64,000 nucleotides of DNA, taken from assembly GCF_004310865.1 (NCBI RefSeq), contig NZ_SIXI01000004.1:124001-188000 (forward strand), read 5' to 3'. The stretch comes from Aquabacterium lacunae. GTDB taxonomy: Bacteria > Pseudomonadota > Gammaproteobacteria > Burkholderiales > Burkholderiaceae_C. A model generated the notes under the pieces. The model worked only from the letters and a program-made list of their open reading frames with translations, ran no database searches and was not told the DNA's origin. The translations under genes and the position numbers were made by a program. Shown piece by piece: positions 38,635 through 47,704 of the stretch; position 1 is the first letter of the stretch, and every line of letters starts with the position of its first letter.

Positions 38635-40173
38635 ATGACCCAAATTCCAAACAAACGTCCTGCCCGCCCGGACCTGCTGGCCTCCATCGACATGGGCTCC
38701 AACAGCTTCCGGCTTGAGATCGCCGAGATCAGCCACGGTCGCTACAAGCGCATCGACTACATCAAGCAGACCGTGCGCCTGGGCGCGGGCCTGGATGCAC
38801 AAGGCATGCTCACCGAAGAGGCCACACAGCGTGGACTGAGCTGCCTGGCCACCTTCGCGCGGCGCCTGGAAGGCTTCGACGCCCACCAGGTGCGCGCCGT
38901 GGCCACCCAAACCCTGCGCGAAGCCCGCAACCGCAATGCCTTCCTCGAACGCGGCCACGAGGCGCTGGGCTTTCCGATCGAGGTGATCTCGGGCCGGGAA
39001 GAAGCCCGCCTGATCTACCAGGGTGTGTCACGCCTGCAACCCAGTGAAGTGCCGCGTCTGGTGGTGGACATCGGCGGGCGCTCGACCGAGATGATCCTGG
39101 GCAAGGGCCGTGTGCCACTGACCACCGAATCGTTCGGCATCGGCAGCGTGAGCCTGTCGATGCGTCACTTTGCCGATGGCCGCTTCACAGCCGAAGCCTT
39201 CCGAGCGGCCCAGGTGCAGGCTGGCGCCGAGCTCGAAGAAGCCCTGGAGCCCTTCGCGCGCCACCATTGGCGCGAAGCCCTGGGGTCATCCGGCACCGTG
39301 GGCGCCATCTCACAGATCCTGGCCGCCAACGGCATCACCGACGGCAGCATCACCCCCGAGGCACTGCGCTGGTGCATCGAACAATGCCTGGCTGCTGGGC
39401 ACATCGAGGCCCTGGCGCTGCCTGGCCTGAAGCCCGAACGCAAGGCGGTGCTGGGCGGTGGCCTGAGCATCTTGTACACGCTGGCGGTGCACTTCGGCAT
39501 CGAGGTGATGCGACCCGCCAAGGGTGCGCTGCGCCAGGGCGTGATCTTCGACCTGGAAGAGCGTCTGGAGGCCGCACGCAACCGACAGCAGGTCGACCCG
39601 CGCGAACTGTCGGTGCGCGAATTGCAGCAACGTTTCCGGGTGGACGGCACCCAGGCACAGCGGGTGCGCGAACAAGCCACCACCCTGTGGCGCAACCTGC
39701 AGGACGTGCCGGGCTCTCGCACCCCGGCACCGATGCGCGAGCCCCTGCAAGAGCTGGCCTGGGCCGGCGCCCTGCATGAGATCGGCATGATGGTCTCGCA
39801 CCACGACCACCACCGGCACAGCGCCTACCTGCTGGGGCATGTGGATGCCGCAGGGTTCTCGCAGTCACAGTTGCGGCACCTGGCCGATCTGGTGCTGGGG
39901 CAGCGCGGCGACCTGATCAAGGTGGTCCACCACCGCGACAACCCGAACGTGATGGACCAGGTGCTGTGCCTGCGACTGGCTGCGCTGCTGCACCACGCGC
40001 GCATGGACCTGCCCACCGGCGTGGCGCGGTTGAGGCGCCACGAGGGCGCGGCCGAACTCAAACTGCGTCGTCAGTGGGCCCAAGGGCAGTTGCGCATGAT
40101 GCACCTGCTCCAGGAAGAATGTGAGCGCTGGGCCGACAAAGGCGACCGGCAGTTACGCATCACGCTGGACTGA
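38635..40173 (+). CDS. ppx: Exopolyphosphatase (Ppx/GppA family)
   Basis: The 512-residue enzyme has the actin-like phosphate-binding motifs DMGSNSFRLEI near the N-terminus and VVDIGGRSTEMILG, then a C-terminal HD-like helical domain (LHEIGMMVSHHDHHRHSAYLL). It releases phosphate from polyphosphate ends or hydrolyses pppGpp. The ATG at 38635 starts 18 residues before the first motif. In many betaproteobacteria ppx neighbours ppk or phoU; neither is here. Confidence 0.94.
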   Translation: MTQIPNKRPARPDLLASIDMGSNSFRLEIAEISHGRYKRIDYIKQTVRLGAGLDAQGMLTEEATQRGLSCLATFARRLEGFDAHQVRAVATQTLREARNRNAFLERGHEALGFPIEVISGREEARLIYQGVSRLQPSEVPRLVVDIGGRSTEMILGKGRVPLTTESFGIGSVSLSMRHFADGRFTAEAFRAAQVQAGAELEEALEPFARHHWREALGSSGTVGAISQILAANGITDGSITPEALRWCIEQCLAAGHIEALALPGLKPERKAVLGGGLSILYTLAVHFGIEVMRPAKGALRQGVIFDLEERLEAARNRQQVDPRELSVRELQQRFRVDGTQAQRVREQATTLWRNLQDVPGSRTPAPMREPLQELAWAGALHEIGMMVSHHDHHRHSAYLLGHVDAAGFSQSQLRHLADLVLGQRGDLIKVVHHRDNPNVMDQVLCLRLAALLHHARMDLPTGVARLRRHEGAAELKLRRQWAQGQLRMMHLLQEECERWADKGDRQLRITLD

Positions 40174-40197
40174 AGGCGCGAAGGACAGGCCATGCGG

Positions 40198-40611
40198 TCA
40201 TCGCAGGCCCAGGGCCTTGCGGTACACCTTGCCCCACACCGGATGCCCCGCCTCCGACTTGCTCAGCACAAAACCCGGGTCGGCCTGGCGGGCCAGCTGA
40301 AAAGCCGATGCACACAAGGCTTCGCGGCGGCTGGTGCAGTAAATGAACGCCAGATGCTTGTGGGCTGTGGCACGGTCTGGGCCCACGTTGAGGCCCAGCT
40401 GCAGTGACTGCTTCAGGCGCGCTTCGGCTTCTTTGTAGTCGGCATTGCGATAGGCCTCGACGCCCCGGGCCAGGCTGGCCTCACCTGGGGCGGCCATGCG
40501 CTCGGGCGGAGCCTCCACCACAGGTGGCGCGGGCGGCGGTGGTGGCGGGGTCTGGCAACCCGACAGCGCTGCCACACAGGCCCAGAAGGCCATCTTCCAG
40601 ACGCGCGACAT
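40198..40611 (-). CDS. TssQ-like T6SS-associated TPR lipoprotein
   Basis: The 137-residue lipoprotein has lipobox ALSGC (C19), a proline-rich linker, then a TPR-like domain (GVEAYRNADYKEAEARLKQSL; AHKHLAFIYCTSRREALCASAFQLARQADPGF) ending AGHPVWGKVYRKAL. That pattern matches the TssQ lipoproteins I recall from betaproteobacterial type VI secretion loci. No other T6SS gene is in the window apart from the adjacent kinase. Met at 40620 is an equally good start. The kinase stop lies 53 bases upstream. Confidence 0.72.
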   Translation of the reverse strand: MSRVWKMAFWACVAALSGCQTPPPPPPAPPVVEAPPERMAAPGEASLARGVEAYRNADYKEAEARLKQSLQLGLNVGPDRATAHKHLAFIYCTSRREALCASAFQLARQADPGFVLSKSEAGHPVWGKVYRKALGLR

Positions 40612-40663
40612 GCAGCCCATGCGCCCAGGCCATGCAGAGCGCTGCCCTCCGTCGACACCGGCG

Positions 40664-42376
40664 TCAGAACGCATGGCGCACCACCTGGGTCTGCCCGGAC
40701 TTCACCTGCAACGTCACGGTGTAGGGCTCGGCTCCGTCGTTGCGGACCGTGACCACATGGCGTCCCGGCGGCAGCTTCAGTTGCGTCAACGGTGGCGCCA
40801 CCCCTGCAGCCCGGCCATTGACGCTGACCTGCCCCCATGGGCTGATGGCCAGACGCAACACCCCAGGGGCTGGCGGCGGTGCCACCGCCACAGCGGGCGG
40901 CGCCGATGCGACGGGAGCAGCGACAGAAGCGGCCACCCAAGGCGCGACAGGCCCTGGCACCGCAGAAGCCGGCGCCTCGGACACCGCCACCGCGGGCATT
41001 GCGGACGCGGTGGATGAAGGCGCGGCCACCTTCACGGTCACTTGCTCGGCCACCTGCGCGGCGATCGGCTCTGCAGCCGGCACCGACGCACCGCTCAAGG
41101 CCGGCCGGTCCGCGCCCCTCAAAGCTGGCCTCGCCTGAGGTGCCGCCCCCCCGACAGCCGGCGCTGACGCGCGCTGCCAGGCCAGCCATGCCCCTGTCAG
41201 CAGCAGGCCCGCACTGGCCAGGCCTGCAACGCCCACCAGAGCCAGTGCCCAGCGGGGCTGCCCAGGTCGCGCGAGGTGGCTCGCATGCGCCCTGAGTTCA
41301 GACCGAGACCCTGCAGACGCGCTGGCGCCCGAGCCGCCAACCTTGTCCGACGCTGTCCCGGCCTCATCGTGCTCGCCCTGACCGCGCTGGCTGTCGAGCC
41401 AGTCACGGAGTTCTTGCGCCAGGGTGCGGGCCGACCGGGTGCGGCGCACCAGTTCGGGCGCCATCGCCCGCATGGCGATCTCGGACAGGGCCTGCGGCAC
41501 CGTGCGGTTGACCTCATGGGGCGGGCGCACATGCGCCGTCAGCACGGCCTGGTGGATCTCGTCAACCGAGCCTCCCCCAAAGGCACGCCGCCCGGTCAGC
41601 AGCTCATAAAGGATCACACCCAGGGCGTACACATCGGCACGGCGATCGACCGGCTCGCGGCGGATCTGCTCGGGCGCCATGTAATAGGGCGAGCCGCCCA
41701 CCACCTCACCGAAGCGGCTCAACCCATCGTTGGGGCCCTCGTGGCCGGCCTGGCGGATGCGGGCAATGCCGAAATCCAGCACGCGCGGCTGGGTGCGCCC
41801 CACCATGAAGATGTTGGCTGGCTTGAGGTCTCGGTGGATCACGCCCTTGTGGTGGGCATACGAAATGGCGTCGGCCACACGCCGCACGATGAGGGCGGCC
41901 TGCTGGAGCGTCGGGCGCCAGCCCATGGCCAGCAGCTGGCGCAGGTCCTTGCCGCGCAGCAGCTCCATGGCGATGTAGGCACCGTTGCCACCCGCACCGG
42001 CGTCGTACACGGTCACGATGTAGGGGTGGCTCAAGCTGCCGGCTGCACGGGCTTCATTCGTGAACAAGGCGTTGAACTGCTCACGCTCGGCCTCGGGAAG
42101 GTCCACCTGCAGGGTCTTGATGGCAATGAGGCGCGACAGCAGCGGATCATGGGCCACATGCACCATGCCCAGACCACCCTGGCCGATCAGGCGCTTGAGC
42201 GCATAACGCCCCACGTGGCCCAGGGTGGGCAGCTGATCGATGGGGGTGTCATCGCCCTGCGCAGGGTCCAGGGGCAAGGGCCGGGTGGACACCACCGTGC
42301 TGGTGTCGTCCAGATCCAGCGCAGCGCCGGGCTCCAGCGCCTCTTCGGGCGCGGGCTGCTGGCGGTCAGGCGTCAT
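40664..42376 (-). CDS. Ser/Thr protein kinase with transmembrane segment and PEGA-like tail
   Basis: The 570-residue protein has a Hanks-type kinase domain at about 57-325: Gly loop GQGGLG (65-70), K87, HRDLKPAN (181-188), DFG (201-203) and APEQ activation-segment motif. A transmembrane helix lies at about 382-403, followed by a low-complexity Ala/Val/Pro linker and a C-terminal PEGA-type beta domain (GQVSVNGRAAGVAPPLTQLKLPPGRHVVTVRN). It resembles PpkA-like kinases linked to type VI secretion, consistent with the TssQ-like gene next to it. It starts 45 bases after nusB and may be read from the riboflavin operon. Confidence 0.9.
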   Translation of the reverse strand: MTPDRQQPAPEEALEPGAALDLDDTSTVVSTRPLPLDPAQGDDTPIDQLPTLGHVGRYALKRLIGQGGLGMVHVAHDPLLSRLIAIKTLQVDLPEAEREQFNALFTNEARAAGSLSHPYIVTVYDAGAGGNGAYIAMELLRGKDLRQLLAMGWRPTLQQAALIVRRVADAISYAHHKGVIHRDLKPANIFMVGRTQPRVLDFGIARIRQAGHEGPNDGLSRFGEVVGGSPYYMAPEQIRREPVDRRADVYALGVILYELLTGRRAFGGGSVDEIHQAVLTAHVRPPHEVNRTVPQALSEIAMRAMAPELVRRTRSARTLAQELRDWLDSQRGQGEHDEAGTASDKVGGSGASASAGSRSELRAHASHLARPGQPRWALALVGVAGLASAGLLLTGAWLAWQRASAPAVGGAAPQARPALRGADRPALSGASVPAAEPIAAQVAEQVTVKVAAPSSTASAMPAVAVSEAPASAVPGPVAPWVAASVAAPVASAPPAVAVAPPPAPGVLRLAISPWGQVSVNGRAAGVAPPLTQLKLPPGRHVVTVRNDGAEPYTVTLQVKSGQTQVVRHAF

Positions 42377-42421
42377 CCTTGAACCCTCCCCTGGCTCAGG
42401 ACATGGCAGTGGCCGGGCGCG

Positions 42422-42916
42422 TCAGCGTTGTCGCTGCGCCTTGACCTCTTCGGCGCGCAGCAGCGGCGCCAGGTGGTCGAGCACGCCGTTGACGTACTTG
42501 TGCCCGTCGGTGCCACCAAAGCTCTTGGCCAGCTCCACGGCTTCATTGATCGCGACCTTGTAGGGCACGTCCATGCAATGGGCCAGCTCGTAGGTGCCCA
42601 CCCACAGCACGGCGTGCTCGATGGGCGACAGCTCGTCCAGCGGGCGGTCGAGGAACTTCACCAGCTGGGCGTCGAGCGATTCACGCTGGGCCACACAGCC
42701 GTGCAGCAGCGCATCGAAGTGCACGCGGTCGCACTTGTGGAACTCGTCCTGCTCGCGCACATGGGCCTCGATGGCGCTGGTGTCGCGGGGGTTGAGCTGC
42801 CACTCGTACAGGCCCTGCAGGGCGAACTCGCGGGCACGGCGACGGGCCGACTTGGTGCGGTCGCGCAGCACACCGGGCTTGCCGGCTGGCGGCTTGGTGG
42901 GGGTGTGTTCGCTCAC
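42422..42916 (-). CDS. nusB: Transcription antitermination factor NusB
   Basis: The 164-residue protein has the NusB core [41 protein letters not shown] and [26 protein letters not shown]. It binds boxA RNA with NusE for rRNA antitermination. The first ~25 residues are a Lys/Pro-rich extension. The start overlaps ribH by four bases, the usual ribH-nusB arrangement. Confidence 0.96.
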   Translation of the reverse strand: MSEHTPTKPPAGKPGVLRDRTKSARRRAREFALQGLYEWQLNPRDTSAIEAHVREQDEFHKCDRVHFDALLHGCVAQRESLDAQLVKFLDRPLDELSPIEHAVLWVGTYELAHCMDVPYKVAINEAVELAKSFGGTDGHKYVNGVLDHLAPLLRAEEVKAQRQR

Positions 42917-43377
42917 AGCAGTTCGTCCAGCAGATTGGCCATTTCAACGGCCACGATGGCCGCATCTTTGCTCTTGTCGATCACGCGGGCACGGGCCTGC
43001 GCTTCGTTCTCGACGGTCAGGATGGCGTTGGCCACAGGGATGTGGTGGTCCAGGCTGACGCGGGTGACACCGGCGCCACTTTCGTTGGCCACCAGCTCGA
43101 AGTGGTAGGTCTCACCGCGGATGATGCAACCCAGCGCCACCAGGGCGTCGAACTTCTCGCTGTCGGCCATGGCCTGCAGGGCCACGGGCACTTCCAGCGC
43201 ACCCGGCACGGTCACGTGCTGGATGTGCTTGCGCTGCACACCCAGACTGACCAGGTGGTCGATGCACACGCGTGCCATCTCGCTGGTCAGCTCGTCGTTG
43301 AAACGCGCCTGCACGATGCCGATGCGGAGGTCTCGCCCGTCGAGGCGGTTGGATTGGCCTTTGTCAGCGCCTTGCAT
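42913..43377 (-). CDS. ribH: 6,7-dimethyl-8-ribityllumazine synthase
   Basis: The 154-residue enzyme condenses the RibB product with the ribitylamino-pyrimidine. Motifs are [34 protein letters not shown] and the catalytic His region [14 protein letters not shown]. The length is typical of the icosahedral-capsid type. It lies 49 bases after ribBA and overlaps nusB. Confidence 0.97.
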   Translation of the reverse strand: MQGADKGQSNRLDGRDLRIGIVQARFNDELTSEMARVCIDHLVSLGVQRKHIQHVTVPGALEVPVALQAMADSEKFDALVALGCIIRGETYHFELVANESGAGVTRVSLDHHIPVANAILTVENEAQARARVIDKSKDAAIVAVEMANLLDELL

Positions 43378-43426
43378 GGTCTGTGTATCCCGAAAAAGAA
43401 CAAGTCAAAGAACGAACACGGAAAGT

Positions 43427-44557
43427 TCAGTGGCCCGGCGGCAGGCTTTGCCCGTCGGCGGTCAGGAACCCCGTCACTTCCAGCCCGAAGCCCACCATGG
43501 AAGGCATGCGACGCTGGTTGCCCATCAGGCGCATGCGGTGCACCCCCAGGGTCTTGAGGATCTGGGCGCCCACGCCATAGGTGCGCAGGTCGACCTGGGC
43601 CTTGGTGCCGGTGTCGGGCTGCGGGGCCGGCAGCAGCTGCTCCAGCAGGCGCTCCTGGTCTTCGCCGGCGTTCAGCAGCACCACCACGCCACGGCCGGCG
43701 TCCTTGATCTGCTGCAGGGCCTTGGGCAGGGGCCACGAGTGCACGCGGCTGTCGGCATCGAGCCAGTCGAGCACCGACAGGGGCTCGTGCACGCGCACCA
43801 GGATCTCGTCGTCGGCCTTGACCGAGCCAGGGGCCATGCCCAGGCTCAGGGCCAGGTGCACGGCGCCGGTGCGGTCCTTGAACACCTTGGCATCGAAGGC
43901 GCCAGCGGGCGTGACCAGGGTGCGGGTGCCCAGGGCTTCGATGATGGATTCGTTGCGGCTGCGGTATTCGATCAGGTCGGCGATGGTGCCGATCTTCAGG
44001 CCATGCTCCTTGGCGAACACTTCCAGGTCGGGCAGGCGGGCCATGGTGCCGTCGTCGTTCATGATCTCGCAGATCACGGACGAGGGGCTGAGACCGGCCA
44101 TGCCGGCCAGGTCGCAACCGGCTTCGGTGTGGCCTGCGCGCATGAGCACGCCGCCATCTTGCGCCTGCAGCGGGAAGATGTGGCCGGGCTGCACCAGGTC
44201 GGTGGGCTTGGCGTGGCGGGCCACGGCGGCCTGCACAGTGCGGGCGCGGTCGGCGGCCGAAATGCCGGTGGTGACGCCCTCGCGGGCTTCGATCGACACC
44301 GTGAAGGCCGTGCCGTGCTTGGTGCCGTTGCGCGAGACCATGGGCGGCAGCTGCAGCTGTTCGCAACGCTCGCGGCTCAGGGTCAGGCAGATCAGCCCCC
44401 GGCCATACTTGGCCATGAAATTGATGGCTTCGGGGGTGACGTGGTCAGAGGCCAGGACCAGGTCGCCTTCGTTTTCGCGGTCTTCTTCATCCACCAGGAT
44501 GACCATGCGGCCCGCGGCCAGTTCGGCGATCAGTTCGGGAATGGGAGAAATAGGCAT
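43427..44557 (-). CDS. ribBA: 3,4-dihydroxy-2-butanone-4-phosphate synthase with degenerate GTP cyclohydrolase II domain
   Basis: The 376-residue fusion has an intact N-terminal DHBP synthase domain ([33 protein letters not shown]). The C-terminal ~165 residues follow the RibA fold outline ([23 protein letters not shown]) but contain no cysteine, so the three zinc ligands needed for GTP cyclohydrolase II are absent. The domain is therefore probably inactive as a cyclohydrolase, a situation I recall as common in Burkholderiales; a separate ribA must exist elsewhere. I see no FMN riboswitch before it. The start at 44557 is the first Met before the conserved [13 protein letters not shown]. Confidence 0.93.
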   Translation of the reverse strand: MPISPIPELIAELAAGRMVILVDEEDRENEGDLVLASDHVTPEAINFMAKYGRGLICLTLSRERCEQLQLPPMVSRNGTKHGTAFTVSIEAREGVTTGISAADRARTVQAAVARHAKPTDLVQPGHIFPLQAQDGGVLMRAGHTEAGCDLAGMAGLSPSSVICEIMNDDGTMARLPDLEVFAKEHGLKIGTIADLIEYRSRNESIIEALGTRTLVTPAGAFDAKVFKDRTGAVHLALSLGMAPGSVKADDEILVRVHEPLSVLDWLDADSRVHSWPLPKALQQIKDAGRGVVVLLNAGEDQERLLEQLLPAPQPDTGTKAQVDLRTYGVGAQILKTLGVHRMRLMGNQRRMPSMVGFGLEVTGFLTADGQSLPPGH

Positions 44558-44603
44558 CCCGCCATTGTAGGCGGGGCCCACTCCGTTTGGGGTGTCAAGT
44601 CCG

Positions 44604-45239
44604 TCAAACCCCTGATTTGCCCTCGGCCGAAAGCATTCTTTCCACATAGCGGGCGATCAGGTCGACCTCCAGGTTCACCTTCGAGCCGGCCTTCAGCTCG
44701 CCCAGCGTGGTGTTTTCCAGCGTATGGGGAATCAGGTTGATGCTGAACACGGTGCTGCCGTCGGTGGCGTCATCGACCGCATTGACGGTCAGGCTCACGC
44801 CATTGACCGTGATCGAGCCCTTGTAGGCCAGGAAGCGGGCCAGGGCCTTGCTGGCGCGGACCTGCAGCAGCCACGACTCGCCCACGGGGTCGAACCGCAC
44901 CACCTCGCCCACGCCGTCCACATGGCCGGTCACCATGTGGCCGCCCAGGCGGTCGTGCGTGCGCAAGGCCTTTTCGAGGTTGACACGGCCCAGGCCATCG
45001 AGGCCCACGGTGCGCACCAGGCTTTCGGCCGAGACGTCAATGGTGAACCGGCGGGCAGGCAGGTCGAGCGTGGTGACGGTCATGCAGGCACCGTTGTGGG
45101 CGATGCTGTCGCCCAGGCCCACGTCGTCGAGGTAGCCTGCAGGGGCTTCGACCATCAGGCGGCGGCCGTGGCTGGCGTCAGGGCCCAGGGGTTGCGAGTC
45201 GACGATCTGGCCCAGGCCAGTGATGATGCCGGTGAACAT
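44604..45239 (-). CDS. ribE: Riboflavin synthase (alpha subunit)
   Basis: The 211-residue enzyme has two lumazine-binding repeats. The first begins MFTGIITGLGQIV and contains GDSIAHNGACMTVT; the second contains GHVDGVGEV and KGSITVNGVSLTVN. It dismutates two lumazines to riboflavin. It is the second gene of the leftward ribD-ribE-ribBA-ribH-nusB operon. Confidence 0.97.
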   Translation of the reverse strand: MFTGIITGLGQIVDSQPLGPDASHGRRLMVEAPAGYLDDVGLGDSIAHNGACMTVTTLDLPARRFTIDVSAESLVRTVGLDGLGRVNLEKALRTHDRLGGHMVTGHVDGVGEVVRFDPVGESWLLQVRASKALARFLAYKGSITVNGVSLTVNAVDDATDGSTVFSINLIPHTLENTTLGELKAGSKVNLEVDLIARYVERMLSAEGKSGV

Positions 45240-45304
45240 GGAAGCAGGGCTTTCGTGAAAAGGGGCTTGGAATGCAGGGCTGAGGCAAAGGCTGGGGCGC
45301 CGGG

Positions 45305-46426
45305 TCAGAAGTCGGCTGCACCGGGGCAGCGCGCCAGCAGGCGCAGGTCGGCGCCCACCAGCGCCACGCTGTGCCAGGCCATGGTGGGGGCCTGATCCAG
45401 CGCAGCCAGTGCAGGAAGGTCGGCAAAACCGCGGCCTGCCCCCAGCAGCTTGGGCGCAAGATACACCAGCCATTCGTCGGCCAGGCCCGAGGCGATCAAA
45501 GACCCCGTGAGCGTGGCGCCCGCCTCCACGTGCAGCTCGTTCACCCCGCGTTCGGCCAGGGCGGCCAGCACGTCGGGCCAGGTCAGGGCCGGCAAGGCCA
45601 AGGTGGGCACTCCGGCGGCCGCCAGGGCCGTGTGGCGGGCATGCGCTTCAGGCTCGGCAAGGGCATCGGCCTGCAGGCCGATCACCAGGGCGCGTTCGGG
45701 CTCGCGCAGCACCGCAGCATGCAAGGGCGTGCGCCACTGGCGGTCCATCACCACGCGCAGGGGCTGGCGGGGCACCTCGCGGCTGCGCACATCCAGCCGA
45801 GGGTCATCGGCGAGCACGGTGCCGATGCCGGTCAGCACCGCCGTGGCACGGGCGCGCCAGTCGTGGCCGTCCAGCCGGGCCGCTTCCTGCGTGATCCATT
45901 GGCTGCGACCGTCGGGCAGCGCGGTGCGGCCGTCGAGCGAAGCCGCCATCTTCACGCGCACCCAGGGGCGCTTTCTCACCATGCGAGACAAGAAGCCGAT
46001 GTTCAGCTCGCGGGCGGCCACGGCTTCGGGCGCATCGGGCGGCAACTCGACCACCTCGATGCCTGCCGCGCGAAGACGGGCCGTGCCCTGCCCGGCCACC
46101 AGCGGGTTGGGGTCGTGCAGGGCCACGACCACCCGAGCCAGCCCCTCGCGCACCAGGGCATCGGCACAGGGCGGGGTGCGGCCGTGGTGGGCGCAGGGCT
46201 CCAGGGTCACCCAGGCGGTGGCCCCCTTCACGCTCAGCCCCCGGGCCTGGGCATCGCGCAGGGCCATCACCTCGGCATGGGGCCCACCCGCCTGCTGGGT
46301 GTGCCCCTGGCCCAGCACCTGACCGTCGGGGGCCGTGATCACGCAGCCCACCCGCGGGTTGGGGTCGGACAAGGCAATCGCGCGGTGGGCCAAAGCCACC
46401 GCCATGGACATGGGGGCGAAACTCAT
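45305..46426 (-). CDS. ribD: Bifunctional riboflavin deaminase/reductase RibD
   Basis: The 373-residue protein has an N-terminal deaminase domain with zinc ligands in GGPHAEVMAL and PCAHHGRTPPC, and a C-terminal reductase domain (VRVKMAASLDGRTAL; DGRSQWITQEAAR). It performs the second and third steps after GTP cyclohydrolase II. It is first in the riboflavin operon; 114 bases separate it from the divergent pilin gene. Confidence 0.96.
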   Translation of the reverse strand: MSFAPMSMAVALAHRAIALSDPNPRVGCVITAPDGQVLGQGHTQQAGGPHAEVMALRDAQARGLSVKGATAWVTLEPCAHHGRTPPCADALVREGLARVVVALHDPNPLVAGQGTARLRAAGIEVVELPPDAPEAVAARELNIGFLSRMVRKRPWVRVKMAASLDGRTALPDGRSQWITQEAARLDGHDWRARATAVLTGIGTVLADDPRLDVRSREVPRQPLRVVMDRQWRTPLHAAVLREPERALVIGLQADALAEPEAHARHTALAAAGVPTLALPALTWPDVLAALAERGVNELHVEAGATLTGSLIASGLADEWLVYLAPKLLGAGRGFADLPALAALDQAPTMAWHSVALVGADLRLLARCPGAADF

Positions 46427-46540
46427 GCCCTGATTGTCGCCGTGTTGTCAGCCTCCCGACCCGCCACCATTGGTCGGCATCTGGCGACCGTCCGTCGCCC
46501 GAGCCGCCCGCCGCACACCGAAGCCCCAAATAATGACAAC

Positions 46541-47101
46541 ATGAGACCTTTGCCGCACCGCCCACCGCTTCAACGCGGGTTCACCTTGGTCGAGTTGATG
46601 ATCACCGTGGTCATCAGCGCCGTGTTGATCGCCATCGCCATCCCCAATTTCAGAACCCTGCTGCGCACGAAGCGTGTGGAAGCGGCCACCCAAGCCCTGG
46701 CGTCTTCTTTCAAGCTGGCGCGCATCGAGGCGCTCAAACGCGGCCGACAGGTCACCGTGTGTCGCAGTAACACTCCCGATGCAGCAGCGGCCTCTTGCGC
46801 TGCGGGCAACGGCAACTGGAACACAGGCTGGATCCTCTTTGAGGACATCTCGCCGCCGCGCGGCACCTTCAACGGGAACGACACCCTGATCAAGGTCGAG
46901 GCCCCAACGTCGAACGCCATCGACCTCACACCGACTGCGCTTTACTTTCTGACTTTCCGGCCAGATGGCCTGCCCGTGCAGGGCAACCCAGTGCCCAACA
47001 TCACACTGAATGTCCTTCCCTACGGCGTATCGGCAACTGATGCAGGGTCGGCAAATCGCAACATCGTGATCAGCCGAGTAGGGCGCGTCTCCGTTAACTA
47101 A
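46541..47101 (+). CDS. fimT: Type IV minor pilin FimT/GspH-like
   Basis: The 186-residue prepilin has cleavage motif RGFTLVEL (after Gly, with Glu at +5) followed by a hydrophobic helix (MITVVISAVLIAIAIPNF) and a GspH-type C-terminal domain with a Cys pair (VTVCRSN and AASCAAG). It probably primes pilus assembly or binds DNA in uptake; FimT of competent species does the latter. It is first in a six-gene rightward operon with tight spacing (11 bases to pilV). Confidence 0.9.
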   Translation: MRPLPHRPPLQRGFTLVELMITVVISAVLIAIAIPNFRTLLRTKRVEAATQALASSFKLARIEALKRGRQVTVCRSNTPDAAAASCAAGNGNWNTGWILFEDISPPRGTFNGNDTLIKVEAPTSNAIDLTPTALYFLTFRPDGLPVQGNPVPNITLNVLPYGVSATDAGSANRNIVISRVGRVSVN

Positions 47102-47112
47102 AGATTGAAGCC

Positions 47113-47700
47113 ATGGCTTTGTTCCCATCTCGCCCTCGCCCTCGCCTTCGGCATCCCAATGGCATGACCATGATTGAAGTGCTGGTGGCTCTGCTGCTGC
47201 TGTCGATCGGGCTGCTCGCCATGGCTGGCATCCAGGCCAACAGCAGCCGCATTCAGCGCACCAACGAATTCCGCGGCGCGGCCAACGAATTGCTTCAGTC
47301 TTTCGCAGAAGCGGTTCGCGCCAATCCGTCAGGGGCCATCGCAGGCAATTACAACTTCAACGACACCGGCACGGCCGAGCCTGCCCGACCAGCCACCCTG
47401 TGCCAGGACGTGGCGGTCGCCTGCACTGCTGCGACCATCGCGCAGGCAGACCTCTTCCAGATCCGTCAGGCCATTCGTCGGCGCCTGCCTGAAGGCAACC
47501 TGTTCGCCACCTACGTCGCCCCTGCGCCGGGCGTGAACCCAACGACCAGCATGTCGGTCTGGGTGTACTGGACCGCACAGACCGAAAGTGGCAACGCACC
47601 AGACGACGCACTCTGGGCAGGCCTGGAAGACAACTGCCCAGCACAGGTCGCACAACTCACCCCACGCCGCATCTGCGTGATGCACACCATTTCGCTCTGA
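47113..47700 (+). CDS. pilV: Type IV minor pilin PilV
   Basis: The 195-residue prepilin-like protein has an N-terminal GMTMIEVLVALLLLSIGLLAMAG segment with the +5 Glu. The C-terminal region has paired Cys (TLCQDVAVAC; NCPAQ...ICVMHTISL). PilV belongs to the minor pilin complex that initiates type IV pili. It sits between fimT and pilW with gaps of 11 and 4 bases. Confidence 0.9.
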   Translation: MALFPSRPRPRLRHPNGMTMIEVLVALLLLSIGLLAMAGIQANSSRIQRTNEFRGAANELLQSFAEAVRANPSGAIAGNYNFNDTGTAEPARPATLCQDVAVACTAATIAQADLFQIRQAIRRRLPEGNLFATYVAPAPGVNPTTSMSVWVYWTAQTESGNAPDDALWAGLEDNCPAQVAQLTPRRICVMHTISL

Positions 47701-47704
47701 CGCC

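Noticed and set aside
44558..46540. FMN riboswitch in the riboflavin operon
   Set aside because: I looked before ribBA, ribE and ribD for the conserved RFN blocks and saw none.
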